Below the pieces are notes generated by a model that was not told the DNA's origin, searched no databases, and saw only the letters and a list, made by a program, of their open reading frames with translations. The position numbers were made by a program, and so were the translations under genes. A stretch of 64,000 bases of DNA from Neopusillimonas aromaticivorans (GTDB taxonomy: Bacteria > Pseudomonadota > Gammaproteobacteria > Burkholderiales > Burkholderiaceae_B), in the NCBI RefSeq assembly GCF_030344915.1, contig NZ_CP128233.1, positions 2,728,001 through 2,792,000 of the forward strand. Reading direction: 5' to 3'. Below, in pieces: positions 27,100 to 37,266 of the stretch (position 1 is the first letter of the stretch; every line of letters begins with the position of its first letter).

Positions 27100-28266
27100 A
27101 TGAAGAAGGGAAAACAACATTGGAAAAGAGTGGGTGCGGCTGCGCTGGCGGGTTTGCTGGCACTGCCCGCCATCAGTCAAGCGTGCACTTCGTTGCTTTA
27201 TACCGACGAACGAGGCACACCGTATGCAGGTCGTACGATGGAGTTGCCCATGGAGCTGCCGTACGAGGTCACGTATTTTCCGGTGGGTTCAAAATTTGAC
27301 TCCCAGGTCAAGGCACACCCCGAGCTTGATTACGCGTCAAAATATGCTTTCGTCTCGGTGACCGTGCCTGACCCTGTCACCAAAGGGCTGAAAGTTGTTG
27401 AGGGTATTAACGAAGCCGGCATGAGCTTCAGTCTGCTGGCGTTTGCCAGCACTGAAGGGCCACGCGACATGGTTGAAAAAACCCGTGCGGTGCTGTCGGC
27501 GATCGATCTGGGTGCGTGGACGTTGTCAAACTTCAAGAACGTGGCCGAGGTCAAGGCTGCGCTGGCCAAGCAACCCGTGCTGGTCACGGCGCTTTTGCCG
27601 TTGGGCGTGTTGAAAACCCCGTTTCACTACACCCTGCATGACGCAGCAGGCGCATCTATCGTGATCGAGTTTTCGCAGGGTAAGCAACATGTCATCGACA
27701 ACCCGATCGGGGTCATGACCAACGGCCCCGAGTTTCAGTGGCACCAGACCAATCTGAACAACTATACGTTCCTGAACAATAAAGATCAGTCGAAGCTCAC
27801 GCTGAACGGGGTGACGTTGCAACAGCCCGATTCGGGTATCGCCACCGTGGCGCTGCCGGCCTCGAATACCTCGGTGGGTCGTTTTGTTCGGGCCGTGTAT
27901 TACTCGCAATTTGCAGAAAAAGCCAAGACGCCTGACGAGGCGGTCTTGACGCTGTCGCATGTCATGAACAATTTTGATCGCCCGCGTGGCATCACGATTG
28001 ATGAGCGTTTTGAAGAAAGCATCGAGAACATTGCGGCCCCGGCGGTTACAGGCGAGCCCCTGTACACCTCGGAATACACGTCATGGACGGCCTTGTCCGA
28101 CCTGGATCGACGTACGTTTTACGTGCGCAGCTACGGTTCCATCAATTATGTCGATTTTGATCTGAACCGGCTGAAACAGCTGAAAACCCAAAAGTCATTG
28201 CCTTTGAAGCAATTTGAGCGGCAGGCGGGTAGCGGGACAGCCGCATTCTTTACACCTCGAAGCTGA
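27100..28266 (+). CDS. Linear amide C-N hydrolase (choloylglycine hydrolase family)
   Basis: 388 residues. A signal peptide ends at SQA and leaves the Ntn nucleophile Cys29 (ACTSLLY) as first mature residue. Further family residues are in GRTMELPMEL, EGINEAGMSFSLL, MTNGPEFQWHQTNLNNY and SNTSVGRFVRAVYY. It is an exported amidase of bile salt/penicillin V acylase type; its natural substrate may be an N-acyl amide. Its 3' end overlaps the convergent gene by 17 bp. Confidence 0.9.
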   Translation: MKKGKQHWKRVGAAALAGLLALPAISQACTSLLYTDERGTPYAGRTMELPMELPYEVTYFPVGSKFDSQVKAHPELDYASKYAFVSVTVPDPVTKGLKVVEGINEAGMSFSLLAFASTEGPRDMVEKTRAVLSAIDLGAWTLSNFKNVAEVKAALAKQPVLVTALLPLGVLKTPFHYTLHDAAGASIVIEFSQGKQHVIDNPIGVMTNGPEFQWHQTNLNNYTFLNNKDQSKLTLNGVTLQQPDSGIATVALPASNTSVGRFVRAVYYSQFAEKAKTPDEAVLTLSHVMNNFDRPRGITIDERFEESIENIAAPAVTGEPLYTSEYTSWTALSDLDRRTFYVRSYGSINYVDFDLNRLKQLKTQKSLPLKQFERQAGSGTAAFFTPRS

Positions 28267-30402
28267 CCCTGATAACGGCGTTCGGGTTGCCGTACACCAG
28301 CAGGTAGCACGGGCGATCGTGCGCCGGCAGTTGCGCCCTGTCTGAGCCGTCACCGCCGGCTTGCAGGGTGAATTCGCTGTCGTAGAGTTTCCAGACGGTG
28401 GCACCCGACAGGGTGATGGTTTGCGCAGTGGCACTGGCGGCAATAGAGCGCCATTCGGCATAGCCCTCGGTGCCAATGGACAGCACCGAGGTATCTGCCG
28501 CAAGCGGTGCTACCGAGTTTGCCGGACGAAACACGCCGCTGCCCACACGCACCCACTCTTCGCCCGCACGTGGAATAATCACCACATCGTCCAGATCACG
28601 GCCGAAGGCAACGGGTATTTTCAGGCACATCAGGGCAACATGGTCACTGGTCGAGGCGTCGGCAATCTGGTTTTCTTTGCCTTTGACGTCGGCATTGATC
28701 ACGATATAACCGGGCAAGTCCGGAACGTTCGATAGCGTAAGGGAAGGGCTGGCATACTGCATCAGCCACGATGATGCCGGTTCATTGACAATCAGCCAGT
28801 GGCGCCCAAGCCGGTTTTGCCAGGCTACCGACAGGGAGGCTTTGGCATCAAGCTTCTGCAGCCAGGGCAGTTCACGCAGATAATGGCCCATGCCAGCGGG
28901 GGTACGCCGGGTCAGGTAGTGCCGGCCTTGCGCCAGTACGGGGCGGTAGCTGACAAGGGGCTCGGCATCGCTTGAGAAAAAGCCGTCGTCGCGCATTTCC
29001 AGGCTGACGACATCGTCATCCCAGATGCCATCAGCATAGTTCGACATGGCGACGGTGCCATCAGCTCGCGTCTGCAGACGGTAGATGGCATCGGCTGCGG
29101 CATACACACCGGCCATCGGGGCGACCGGTGCCGCGCTGCTTTCGCTCGCCGCCGGGATGGATGTGGCGGTCAGGGGCAGGGCAGGGCCGCCAGACGGCCA
29201 CGTTCGACCAGCGCCTGCAGCAGAATACGTTCGGCCAGCATGCCGGGGCGGTAGGCGGTGGAGGTTCCGGTGATCATCAGCGCCAGCCCTTCGTCAGGCA
29301 ACACAAAGAAGTCACTGCCATACACGAAGGTGCCACCATTCTTGTGCCAGGCCGTGACGCCTGCTGCGGCCAGTCCGTCCTGGTGTACGCCATCCCACCC
29401 CAGCCCGTAACCATCGGTTACGACCACGGGTTGCAGCGGCTGGACGGTAGTTTGATTGCGTGCCATCGCTGCAATGGATGCTGTCGACAGCAGTTGCTTG
29501 CCGTTAAAGACGCCCTGGTTCAACAGCATGCGGGCCAGTGAAGCCATTTCAGCCGGTGTGGAGTACAGGCCGCCTGAACCGTGGATATTGGGGAACTCCT
29601 GCGGCAGTTGCGTATCGCCATCGTAGCCGGGCGCAAAGCTGCCGGGCGCAAAGGGTTCGGTGGCGAAGCGGCTGCGCGTCATGCCCAGCGGCAGGAGGAT
29701 GTTCTGGGTGACGAACTGTATATAGGTCTGGCCTGTGACTGCCTGTACCAGAAGCTCAACCAGCGTGAAACCATCATTGCAGTACACCGACATCTCGTCG
29801 GGCGCGTGTTTCAACCGCGCCTTGGCCAGTGTCTGCATGACCTGTGCCGCGTAATCGGTGCGGGGTGCCGTGCCAATGGCATCCCTGAAATCGAACCCGG
29901 GGAAGCCGGACGAGTGGTTGAGCAACATGCGCACGGTAATACGGGTGTAGTCAGGCGATGCCATGTTGAACCCGGGTAAATACGTCACCAGCGGTTCGTC
30001 CAGCCTGACCAGGCCCCGGTCGGACAGCATCATCACCGCCAGGGTAGCCAGTATTTTGCTGCATGAACCGATGCAGAACAGGGTCTCGGTGCTGGCTGCG
30101 GTGTTGGTGGCTTTGTCGATGGTGCCGAACGCTTCGGCCCAGACAAGCCGGTCGCGCTCGATCAGGGCGACCGAGACTGAGGGTGTGCCGGAGTCTGACA
30201 TGGCCTTTACGATGGCGACGCGGGCATCGGCAATGGTGGCGCTGTAGTCTGGCGTCGAGCCACCGTGGCCTGAATCCGGGTCACTGTCGCTGCAGCCGGT
30301 TAGCCAGGTTGGTACCAGCAGCCCCAAGGCGCCGAGCTTGAGCAGGTCGCGCCGCGTCGGGTGCCCGTGCACGGGGTGAATGGACACTGGGGGCTGGTTC
30401 AC
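28250..30402 (-). CDS. Serine beta-lactamase-like hydrolase, lipoprotein
   Basis: About 715 residues after one correction. A Tat-type start (PTRRDLLKLGALGLLVP) runs into the lipobox WLTGC (Cys37). The class C/esterase-type catalytic residues are Ser113-x-x-Lys116 (IGSCSKILA), Tyr207-Cys-Asn209, and WHKNGGTFVYG in place of KTG. A C-terminal domain of about 300 residues (from MAGVYAAADAIYRLQT) has no recognised function. The frame breaks near 29,175 in a CCC run; one more C gives LPLPLTATSIPAASESS and continuity. Start is GTG with AGGAG 8 nt upstream. Confidence 0.8.
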
Positions 30403-30492
30403 GACGTGCTCCTGGTCAAGTCAAAGTGTTAATCATTATGACCGATTGGCGCACTGAAAATCATGTGGCAAAGCGTGTTGTTGCGCCGACGT

Positions 30493-32617
30493 TCAGGCAA
30501 TGCGTTGCAACACCTCGACCATCGTCGGGGTAAGCTGCTTGAACAGTTCTGCGTTGTACGAAGCGCAGTACTGCACGCCCTCTACCTTGCCGTACTTAAT
30601 GCTTGGGTCCGTCGTGCCATTCTGTGGTCGTGTGGGGTCCATGCTGTCGACCTTGAACACGCTGTCTGGGAGGTACTGGTCATTAGGCGTGTTCAATTGC
30701 AAATCGGTTTGAAGGATCTGGTGCTCAGCAATCGCGTATTTGCGCGAGGTCGCAGCAGGTGTGCCGTCGGCCACTTCCGGGTCGACATTGACCGCGATGA
30801 TGGATACCGTGTCGTCGCTGTTCAGATAAATGTCGAACGTGCGAAATTGCTGCGGAAAGTGCACCAGTGACGAGGTCTCGACCTGCCAGAAGCTTTTTCC
30901 GGCACCAGTCGCCCGCCATCGCTGTAAGCGGGCAATGCCTTGACCGTATTCAGGTGCCGGTGGCCGGATATCCACATCAGCAGGTTGGGCGTGTTGTGCA
31001 GTTTCTTGATGAGCCCGGGCAACGTTACGGCGTTATCCATGACCGCATGGGGGTCGTTCTGCAAAGGCGTGGCTTGCCCCTTGGGGTTCCACCATTCCAT
31101 CAGGCTGCCGCTGGCCGCCACGGCAATCGGTATGTGTGCAGCAATAACCATCAATTGGTTATTGGCCTGCCCGGCATCAAGCTCGTCTTGCAGCCAGCGC
31201 CAGCGCACGGCATCAAGGAAACCATGTCCATGGATGTCGTGGGAGCCGTCGTCTTCACGCTGGGTGTTGTCCAGCACGATGACCTTGAGCGGGATGCCCG
31301 CCTTGGGGACGAAGCTATAGCAGGCAAAACCGTCTTCGCTGCTGCGCAAGGCTTGCGGCACCAGGTCGAAGCCGTGCCCCTTGGGCATCGTGGAGGTATT
31401 GAAAAACTCGGCGACCCATTCTTTGCGCAGCAAGGCGCGCCGGTCAGGGTCGGCCGCAACCGTGGGTGCTGACGTAAAACTTTCTTTTTGCCTGCGTACT
31501 TGATAGCGCCATAGGGGCTGGCACCATCGATGACACCCATGTAGAACGTATTGCCGTTAATACCGGTGATCGGGTCATTCAGCGTTACTGGCGAGGTCCC
31601 CGCAAGGCTGGTCTTCAGGTCGAAGATGACCGGAGGCAAGGCCATGGGTGTTGACTTTGAGGCATTCGGTATCAGCACATCGCCGACTGCCCAGACCTTG
31701 TTGCTGACATAGCTGTCGCGAATGCCAAGCGACGGGTCAGCGTCTATGGGCACCGAGCCGATATAAAAGTGATCGTGGTTGCCCAGCACCTGGTACCACG
31801 GGATGGACTTGTCAAGGCCAACCGCCTGGAAGGGTTTCTGGAAGTCTACCGTGTCTTCGCCAAGGTGGGTGCCGGAGCTTGGCCTGATGGGCTTGCCATC
31901 GAATACATCGATATACCAGCGCACCTCGTTGTAGCGGCCACTGTCGGAGACGTCGCCCAGCGAGATACCGAAATCGAACGGCTCTTGCGCGTGCAAGGCA
32001 TTGACGGTCTGGATCGCGGCGTCGAGCATTTGTGTGGTGTACATCATCACCGGCGAGTAGACCGACGTCATGCCCGCGCCGTAGGTCGAGTCAGCCTGTT
32101 GAATATAAAGCAGCTGGTTGGGCGCTTCTTTGTCGGTGATGTGGATGTCGGTCATGGCAAAGAAACTGGTCAGCTTCTTGCCCCGGGTCGGTGCAGGGTA
32201 GTGCCCCGGGGTTGCGAGCAGGTCACGGCGCGGCACGACGTCCAGTCTGTTTCCAAGACGGTATTGGCCGTAGCCGAACTTGTCATAGTCTTGAACCCGG
32301 CTTAATTCAGTCGGGTGCAGGCCGTTGTTCGACCCGGGCAAGGAGACGGGAGGGGTCTTGAAGTCGAAGGCGAGCATCTGCTCTGTCGTCTTCCGGACCT
32401 TGCGGCCATCAATCGGGTAACGTGGCAGCACAGTGCTCGTGTCGCTGTCACTGCCGATGCCGCAGCCCGTAAGGAAGGAGGCGACGGAGTAGCCGGCGAC
32501 GATGCTGAACGAGTATTTGAGGAACTGACGCCGGTCTGGTTCAGCTTTGCCCGTGGCAGGGTCCGCCGTAATCGCCGGCGCGCAAGCTTCGATATCCAGT
32601 GGGTTCATCTTTTTCAT
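30493..32617 (-). CDS. Metallophosphoesterase, TIGR03768 type
   Basis: About 708 residues after two corrections. A Tat-type segment (DRRQFLKYSFSIVAGY) and lipobox FLTGC start the protein. The five metal motifs are present in order: MTDIHITD, SLGDVSDSGR, LGNHDHFY, AAHIPIAV and SGHRHLN. Frame breaks are near 31,480 (T run) and 30,890 (A run); one extra base at each restores KVFTSAPTVAADPDRRALLR and VPEKSFWQVETSSL. GGAG lies 10 nt before the start. An exported phosphodiesterase of unknown substrate. Confidence 0.85.
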
Positions 32618-32936
32618 AGGTATAGTTCTCCAGACAATTCCTGGGAGTTCCCGATAGCGTCAACAAAACACGAAGCGGTTTATGGCGGGCAAGCACCCCG
32701 CAGCAAAAGGGCGCATGGAAAATACGAGGCTTGGCCGATCAGATGTGCGCGGTTAGGTATCAAATTGTTTCGTCGATTGTAGCCCCGTTGGCTTCGTAGT
32801 TTATGTCCTTGTCTCTGTTTTTGTTAAATCGGTACTGTTTCAGCCATTTTTCCATCAGGGGCGCGTTTGTGTGATACTTTTCCGCGGAGCATAAGGCTCA
32901 GAATTAAGTCTGAGTGCAGATCCGAGGAGAATAATA
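32618..32936. other. Divergent intergenic region
   Basis: It separates the metallophosphoesterase and sulfatase starts and must hold both promoters. A small inverted repeat CTCAGA...TCTGAG lies at about 32,897-32,914, and GAGGAG 8 nt before the sulfatase ATG is its ribosome site. No gene is evident. Confidence 0.6.
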
Positions 32937-35283
32937 ATGAAAACGTTGACTTTGCCCAGACGAGGCATTTTTGTTTCACTGATAGTTTCCATGCTAGTGT
33001 TGGCGGGCTGCTCTGGTGGCAATGACGATGCAACCGCTGCCGCCCCAGACGCCCCAGACGCTCAAAAACCCAATATCCTTTTTATCGTCATCGATGACTT
33101 CGGGCTGGATCAGATGACATCCTACGGCTACGGCGGTGCGGTGCCACCCAAGACACCTAATCTGACGGCGATAGCCAAGGCGGGGCTGCAGTTTCGCTTC
33201 GCCTGGGCCATGCCGACCTGCACGCCCACCCGCGCCACTTTTTTACAGGGCGCTACCCATCGGCCACGAACGTCTTAAATGCGGTGGTGTCGACCGACCT
33301 GGCCAACTCCGAGATCTCACCCTACGAAGTGACGCTTCCCAAACTGTTGCGTACACAAGGGTATACCAGTGCATTGATCGGCAAGATGCACCTGACGGGT
33401 ACCGACCGTGATACGGCGCCGAACCTGCCCTATGGCCATCAAACAATGTGGAAGCTGGGCTGGGACTACTTTGACGGCTACCTGGATGGCGCGCCGTTCC
33501 CGATTGATACGCGGGCAGGGCTTACGGACGACAGGGCTGCAGGAACCCACCAGTGCGGCTTCATCGCGAATAAAACCATGGATCCCGTCAATGGCGCGGA
33601 TACCGGCGCTTGCTACGATGTGACCGGCACGTGCGAGTCTATTACGCGCGGTCCCGGCATCAGCACGCCGGGCCGTACGTGCATGGAACGCGGCGGTATT
33701 TTTGATCCTGGCCAGTCCTGCCAGGTGAGTCGACCGGGCTACGTGGACTTCAGCACCCAAAATGGTTACTACACGGGCGAATTCGTCCAGAGCTGGTCTG
33801 ACGGCCGCACGCGCAAAGTCGGTGCCGAGGACCCGTCAGCGCGCGGCTACCGTAGCACCATGGAAACTGACCGCGCCGTAGCCTGGGTACGCCAGCAGGG
33901 CCAGCAGACTCCATGGATGATGTCCCTGGGTTATTCCGCCATTCACACCCCGCTTCAGGTCCCTCCTCTGGCCCTGATCTCCGACAGCACCCCAGGCCGG
34001 AATGACAATCTGATCTGCTCGCCCGCCAACGATCTTGAGGGCGTGCCCGGTACGGTCACCGCCATGATCGATAATCACATCGTCAGCAACTTGATGGTCG
34101 AGGCCATGGATACCGAGATTGGTCGTCTCCTGGTCGAGCTCGGTCTGGCGACTTGGAATCAGGATGGCACGCTGAACTACCAGCCAGAAAAGACCAACAC
34201 GGTGGTGGTCGTCATGGGCGACAACGGCACCTATGTCAACAGTGTGAAATTCACGGCCCCGGGCGTTTCGACCCCACACGCGCCAAAGCATTTCCTTATC
34301 AGACCGGGGTTTCGGTGCCGCTATTGATCGCTGGCCCCATGGTCCAGCAGCCTGGACGTGAAGTCACCCATCCGGTCAGCTCCCCGACTTGTATCGTCTG
34401 TTTGCGGAAATCGCCGGCGCTGACGTGGAAGCCAATGTTCCTGCCAACCGTCCGGTCGATGCACAGCCGATGCTGGCCTACCTGACTTCTCCTGGCCAGG
34501 GTTCGATCCGCAGTCTGAATTTTTCCGAAATGGGAACCAATTTCAGCAATCCTTCCATGGGCATCGTGCCCCAACCTTGCGTGGTAGAGGCCGCGAATGT
34601 GTGTTTCACCATCTTTCCACAGAAAGCGCTGTGCGAAGATCAGGGCGGTTTCTGGTACGGTGCCGGTTCCGACGATAAGGCCGTTCCCCCTGCAGGGTTC
34701 AGTCAGTGCGGGCAGGTCATGTCGTACCGAAAGTCCTTGAACCCCAATGATAAGGTCGATGTTCTGCCCGACTCACAGAAGGCGGTCAGCGACGGCACCT
34801 ACAAGCTGGTGCGCCTGAACCGGAAAACGTATACCATCGCTACCGATAATCCGATAAGTTCGTCATATATCGAGAACCAGAACACGGACGAGCTGTACGA
34901 GATCGACATGGCTGTACCGAACCCCAGTGCTCGACCGAAGTGGCAATGCCATCGCGGTTGGCTCGCCCACGATCACGGCTGCGTTGCCCGCCGCAGCTCA
35001 ACAAGCCTATGTCACGCTGAAAGCGGAAATGGACTGGCGCGATCGCGTCGCTGCGTTTAACTACCAGTACGACACACTTCATTGTCCCGGTGATGGCAAT
35101 CGCGATGGTGTGGTGGATCAGAACGATCTGGCCCTCTGGGCAGAACTCAGCCAGCGGAACCTGAACAACGGCGTCGCGCAGTCCAGCTGGTACGATCTTA
35201 ACCACGATGGAAAAACCGATGGGGTAGACCGTGCCTTGATTGAGGCTAATCTGGGGCGCAGCTGCGCCCTGAGTCCGGGCTGA
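32937..35283 (+). CDS. Sulfatase lipoprotein with dockerin-like tail
   Basis: About 780 residues after corrections. Lipobox LVLAGC (Cys25); metal site in NILFIVIDDFGLDQM; the formylglycine motif is C-T-P-T-R (Cys95), then TGRYPSATN; further residues in LIGKMHLTG and VVVMGDNGTY. The C-terminal 60 residues hold two Ca-loop repeats, DGNRDGVVDQNDLALW and DLNHDGKTDGVDRALIEANL, like a dockerin. Frame breaks at about 33,241 (T6), 34,258 (C4), 34,385 (C4) and near 34,925; the first three are restored by one base each. A Cys-type sulfatase needs an anaerobic or FGE maturase, not seen here. Confidence 0.8.
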
Positions 35284-35342
35284 GGCATACGTCACCTCGG
35301 GTCTTGAACGGCTGCGCAATCAGGCACCATGGTTGCCACGTT

Positions 35343-35393
35343 CTACGCCTGGGTGAGCCAAATAGACAAGAATAAACCCGCGTCCGGCGCCCC
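35343..35393 (+). repeat. Relic of the yhaV 3' end and terminator
   Basis: TTCTACGCCTGGGTGAG matches yhaV at 36,170-36,187, and the next CCAAATAGACAAGAATAAAC matches the sequence just past yhaV at 36,304-36,324. About 115 bp in between are missing. It lies just upstream of the prlF operator, so it is a partial duplication or insertion scar of the toxin-antitoxin module. Confidence 0.65.
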
Positions 35394-35443
35394 GATCAAA
35401 AGCACACCCAGTTACACCCATTCGAGTCGGGTGTTCCTGGAGG

Positions 35444-35480
35444 CAATGCAATTGCATTGACAAGACAATGCGACTGCATT
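35444..35480. promoter_or_regulatory. PrlF operator region
   Basis: A perfect palindrome CAATGCAATTGCATTG (35,444-35,459) is followed by a second, CAATGCGACTGCATT (35,466-35,480), about 40 bp upstream of prlF. Repeated TGCATT half-sites in this place suggest binding by the AbrB-type antitoxin, i.e. autoregulation. Confidence 0.7.
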
Positions 35481-35518
35481 ACCCTTCAAGCGTTAACCCA
35501 GATCCGCAGGAGACTGCC

Positions 35519-35848
35519 ATGGCCGCAACCCTCGAAGTCGAATCCACACTCACCGATCGCTACCAGACCACGGTGCCGGAAACCGTGCGTCGTGCCCTCA
35601 AGCTGGGCAAGCGCGACAAGATCCACTACACCATTCACCCCAGCGGCGATGTGGTGCTGACGCGCGTCGAAGCATCCGACGGTGATGACCCGGTGCTTGG
35701 TCAGTTCCTCGCGTTCCTGGCCGCCGACATCACTCGTCATCCCGAGCGGCTGCAAGCTGTGGATGCCGGCCTCGCCCAGCGGCTCCAGGCGCTGGTCGGC
35801 GGCGTCGATGTCGATCTCAATGCCGCCCTGTCGGCAGACGATGAATGA
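35519..35848 (+). CDS. prlF: Type II antitoxin PrlF
   Basis: 109 residues from MAATLEVESTLTDRYQTTVP. The N-terminal SpoVT/AbrB fold (LTDRYQTTVPETVRRALKLG, IHYTIHPSGDVVLTR) binds DNA; the acidic C-terminus should neutralise YhaV. Its stop overlaps the yhaV ATG (ATGA), so the pair is translationally coupled. Confidence 0.9.
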   Translation: MAATLEVESTLTDRYQTTVPETVRRALKLGKRDKIHYTIHPSGDVVLTRVEASDGDDPVLGQFLAFLAADITRHPERLQAVDAGLAQRLQALVGGVDVDLNAALSADDE

Positions 35849-36312
35849 GCGCAAGGAAGCCTGAGCCCTTGGTCATTCATGGCTGGACGGTCTTTGCCCA
35901 TCCGTTGTTCCTCGCACAGATTGAAGCGCTGGTGCGGCAGGTCGAGAGCCTGAAGCAGAAGGACCCGGCCGGGTACGTAAAAAAGAACGCCAGCAAGCGG
36001 CTGGCTGCTATCACCAAACTGGCGTTCGATGTCATCCCGCAAGATCCGACGCGACCGGAGTACCGCCAGGGTGGGGCGCTCGGTGACGATCACAAGCACT
36101 GGTTCCGGGCCAAGTTCTTCCAGCAGTACCGCCTATTCTTCCGCTACCACGCCCCGAGCAAAGTGATTGTCTACGCCTGGGTGAGTGACGAAGACACCAA
36201 GCGCGCCTACGAAAGCAGCGACGACGCCTACCGGGTGTTCCGCAAGATGCTGGAAAGCGGGCATCCGCCTGATGACTGGGATCAGCTCCTGGCTGAGGCC
36301 GTAACCAAATAG
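35845..36312 (+). CDS. yhaV: Type II toxin YhaV
   Basis: 155 residues; RelE-superfamily ribonuclease. Typical segments are HGWTVFAHPLFLAQIEALV, LAFDVIPQDPTRPEYRQGG, HKHWFRAKFFQQYRLFFRYH and VIVYAWVSDEDTKRAYESSD. Full length. It converges on the ssrA gene, and the two shared the terminator now split by IS66 and the Tn7-like transposon. Confidence 0.9.
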   Translation: MSARKPEPLVIHGWTVFAHPLFLAQIEALVRQVESLKQKDPAGYVKKNASKRLAAITKLAFDVIPQDPTRPEYRQGGALGDDHKHWFRAKFFQQYRLFFRYHAPSKVIVYAWVSDEDTKRAYESSDDAYRVFRKMLESGHPPDDWDQLLAEAVTK

Positions 36313-36318
36313 ACAAGA

Positions 36319-36345
36319 AAAAACCCGCAGAACGAGTGTTCATGC
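36319..36345. terminator. yhaV/ssrA bidirectional terminator, left part
   Basis: AAAAAACCCGCA, followed by the loop sequence GAACGAGTGTTCATGC. Its complement TGCGGGTTTT lies at 38,879-38,887, beyond the IS66 element. Rejoined, the two form a hairpin with T runs on both strands. The last 8 bases (36,338-36,345) are the IS66 target duplication GTTCATGC. Confidence 0.8.
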
Positions 36346-36427
36346 GTAAGCGTTCAGCCAACCCCATCTTGAATCCGCTGACGCTGTGTTAGAGCATACG
36401 TGTCCATTTATTTTTCCATGGACACGT

Positions 36428-36862
36428 ATGCACCAAGATACTAATGGTCGGCGTCGGCGCCGCAAACACTCCCCTGCGTACAAGGCCGAACTGGTCCAGC
36501 AGTGCTTAAGCAGCGGTGCCTCGCTGGCCGCTATCGCACTTGATCACGGTTTGAATGCAAACCTTTTACGTCGATGGGTCATTGAGCATGAACGTTTGGG
36601 GCTGCATACCCTTGACGATGCACCCACAGACCCGGTGCCTGTGCCAGCACCTGCGGGGGCATTGCCTGAGTTTATTGCTTTGGGGCCGCCAACGTCGACC
36701 TCGTTGCTGATGCCCGCCTCAGCGCATCGTCACGAACGTGCCCCAACGGCTGATGCTACCGTGCGGGTCGAGCTGAGCGCAACGCGGATGAACATTACAC
36801 TGCATTGGCCGTCTTCGAACAGCCAGGCACTGGCGCACGTGCTGCGGGAATTGATGGCATGA
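36428..36862 (+). CDS. tnpA: IS66 accessory protein TnpA
   Basis: 144 residues from MHQDTNGRRRRRKHSPAYKA. A helix-turn-helix follows (LVQQCLSSGASLAAIALDHG, NANLLRRWVIEH). The C-terminal VELSATRMNITLHWP is typical of the family. Its stop overlaps the tnpB start (ATGA). Confidence 0.85.
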   Translation: MHQDTNGRRRRRKHSPAYKAELVQQCLSSGASLAAIALDHGLNANLLRRWVIEHERLGLHTLDDAPTDPVPVPAPAGALPEFIALGPPTSTSLLMPASAHRHERAPTADATVRVELSATRMNITLHWPSSNSQALAHVLRELMA

Positions 36863-37190
36863 TCCGTATCGACCAGGTCTGGATGGCCGTTGAGCCCTGG
36901 ATATGCGGGCCGGTGCCGATACGGCCCTGGCACGGGTTGTGCGGGTCTTTGGCGCTGCGCATCCGCATCATGCGTATGTGTTTGCCAACAAACGGGCCAA
37001 TCGCATGAAGGTATTGGTTCATGACGGCATCGGCGTCTGGTTGGTGGCACGGCGTCTGAATCAAGGCCATTTCATGTGGTCAAATGACGGCCATGGCAGC
37101 GTATCACTCACTCACGAGCAGCTCGATGCCCTGGTGCTGGGCTTGCCTTGGCAGCGTATCGGTGAGGCTGGCATTATCCGTCTGGTTTAA
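36859..37190 (+). CDS. tnpB: IS66 Orf2 protein TnpB
   Basis: About 110 residues with MKVLVHDGIGVWLVARRLNQ and the tail LGLPWQRIGEAGIIRLV. The frame breaks near 36,892, where one A appears missing (expected EPMDMRAGADTALARVVRVF). This loss is not in a homopolymer, so it may be real. Confidence 0.8.
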
Positions 37191-37266
37191 CCCTAAAAGA
37201 TCGTCATTCTGCAATCGGGGACGTTGCCAATAGCCGGCGCACAGGCGCTGTGTAACACTACGCCTC

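Noticed and set aside
29563..29979. Plus-strand frames across the beta-lactamase-like gene
   Set aside because: Opposite a protein with SxxK, YxN and HxG motifs; shadow.
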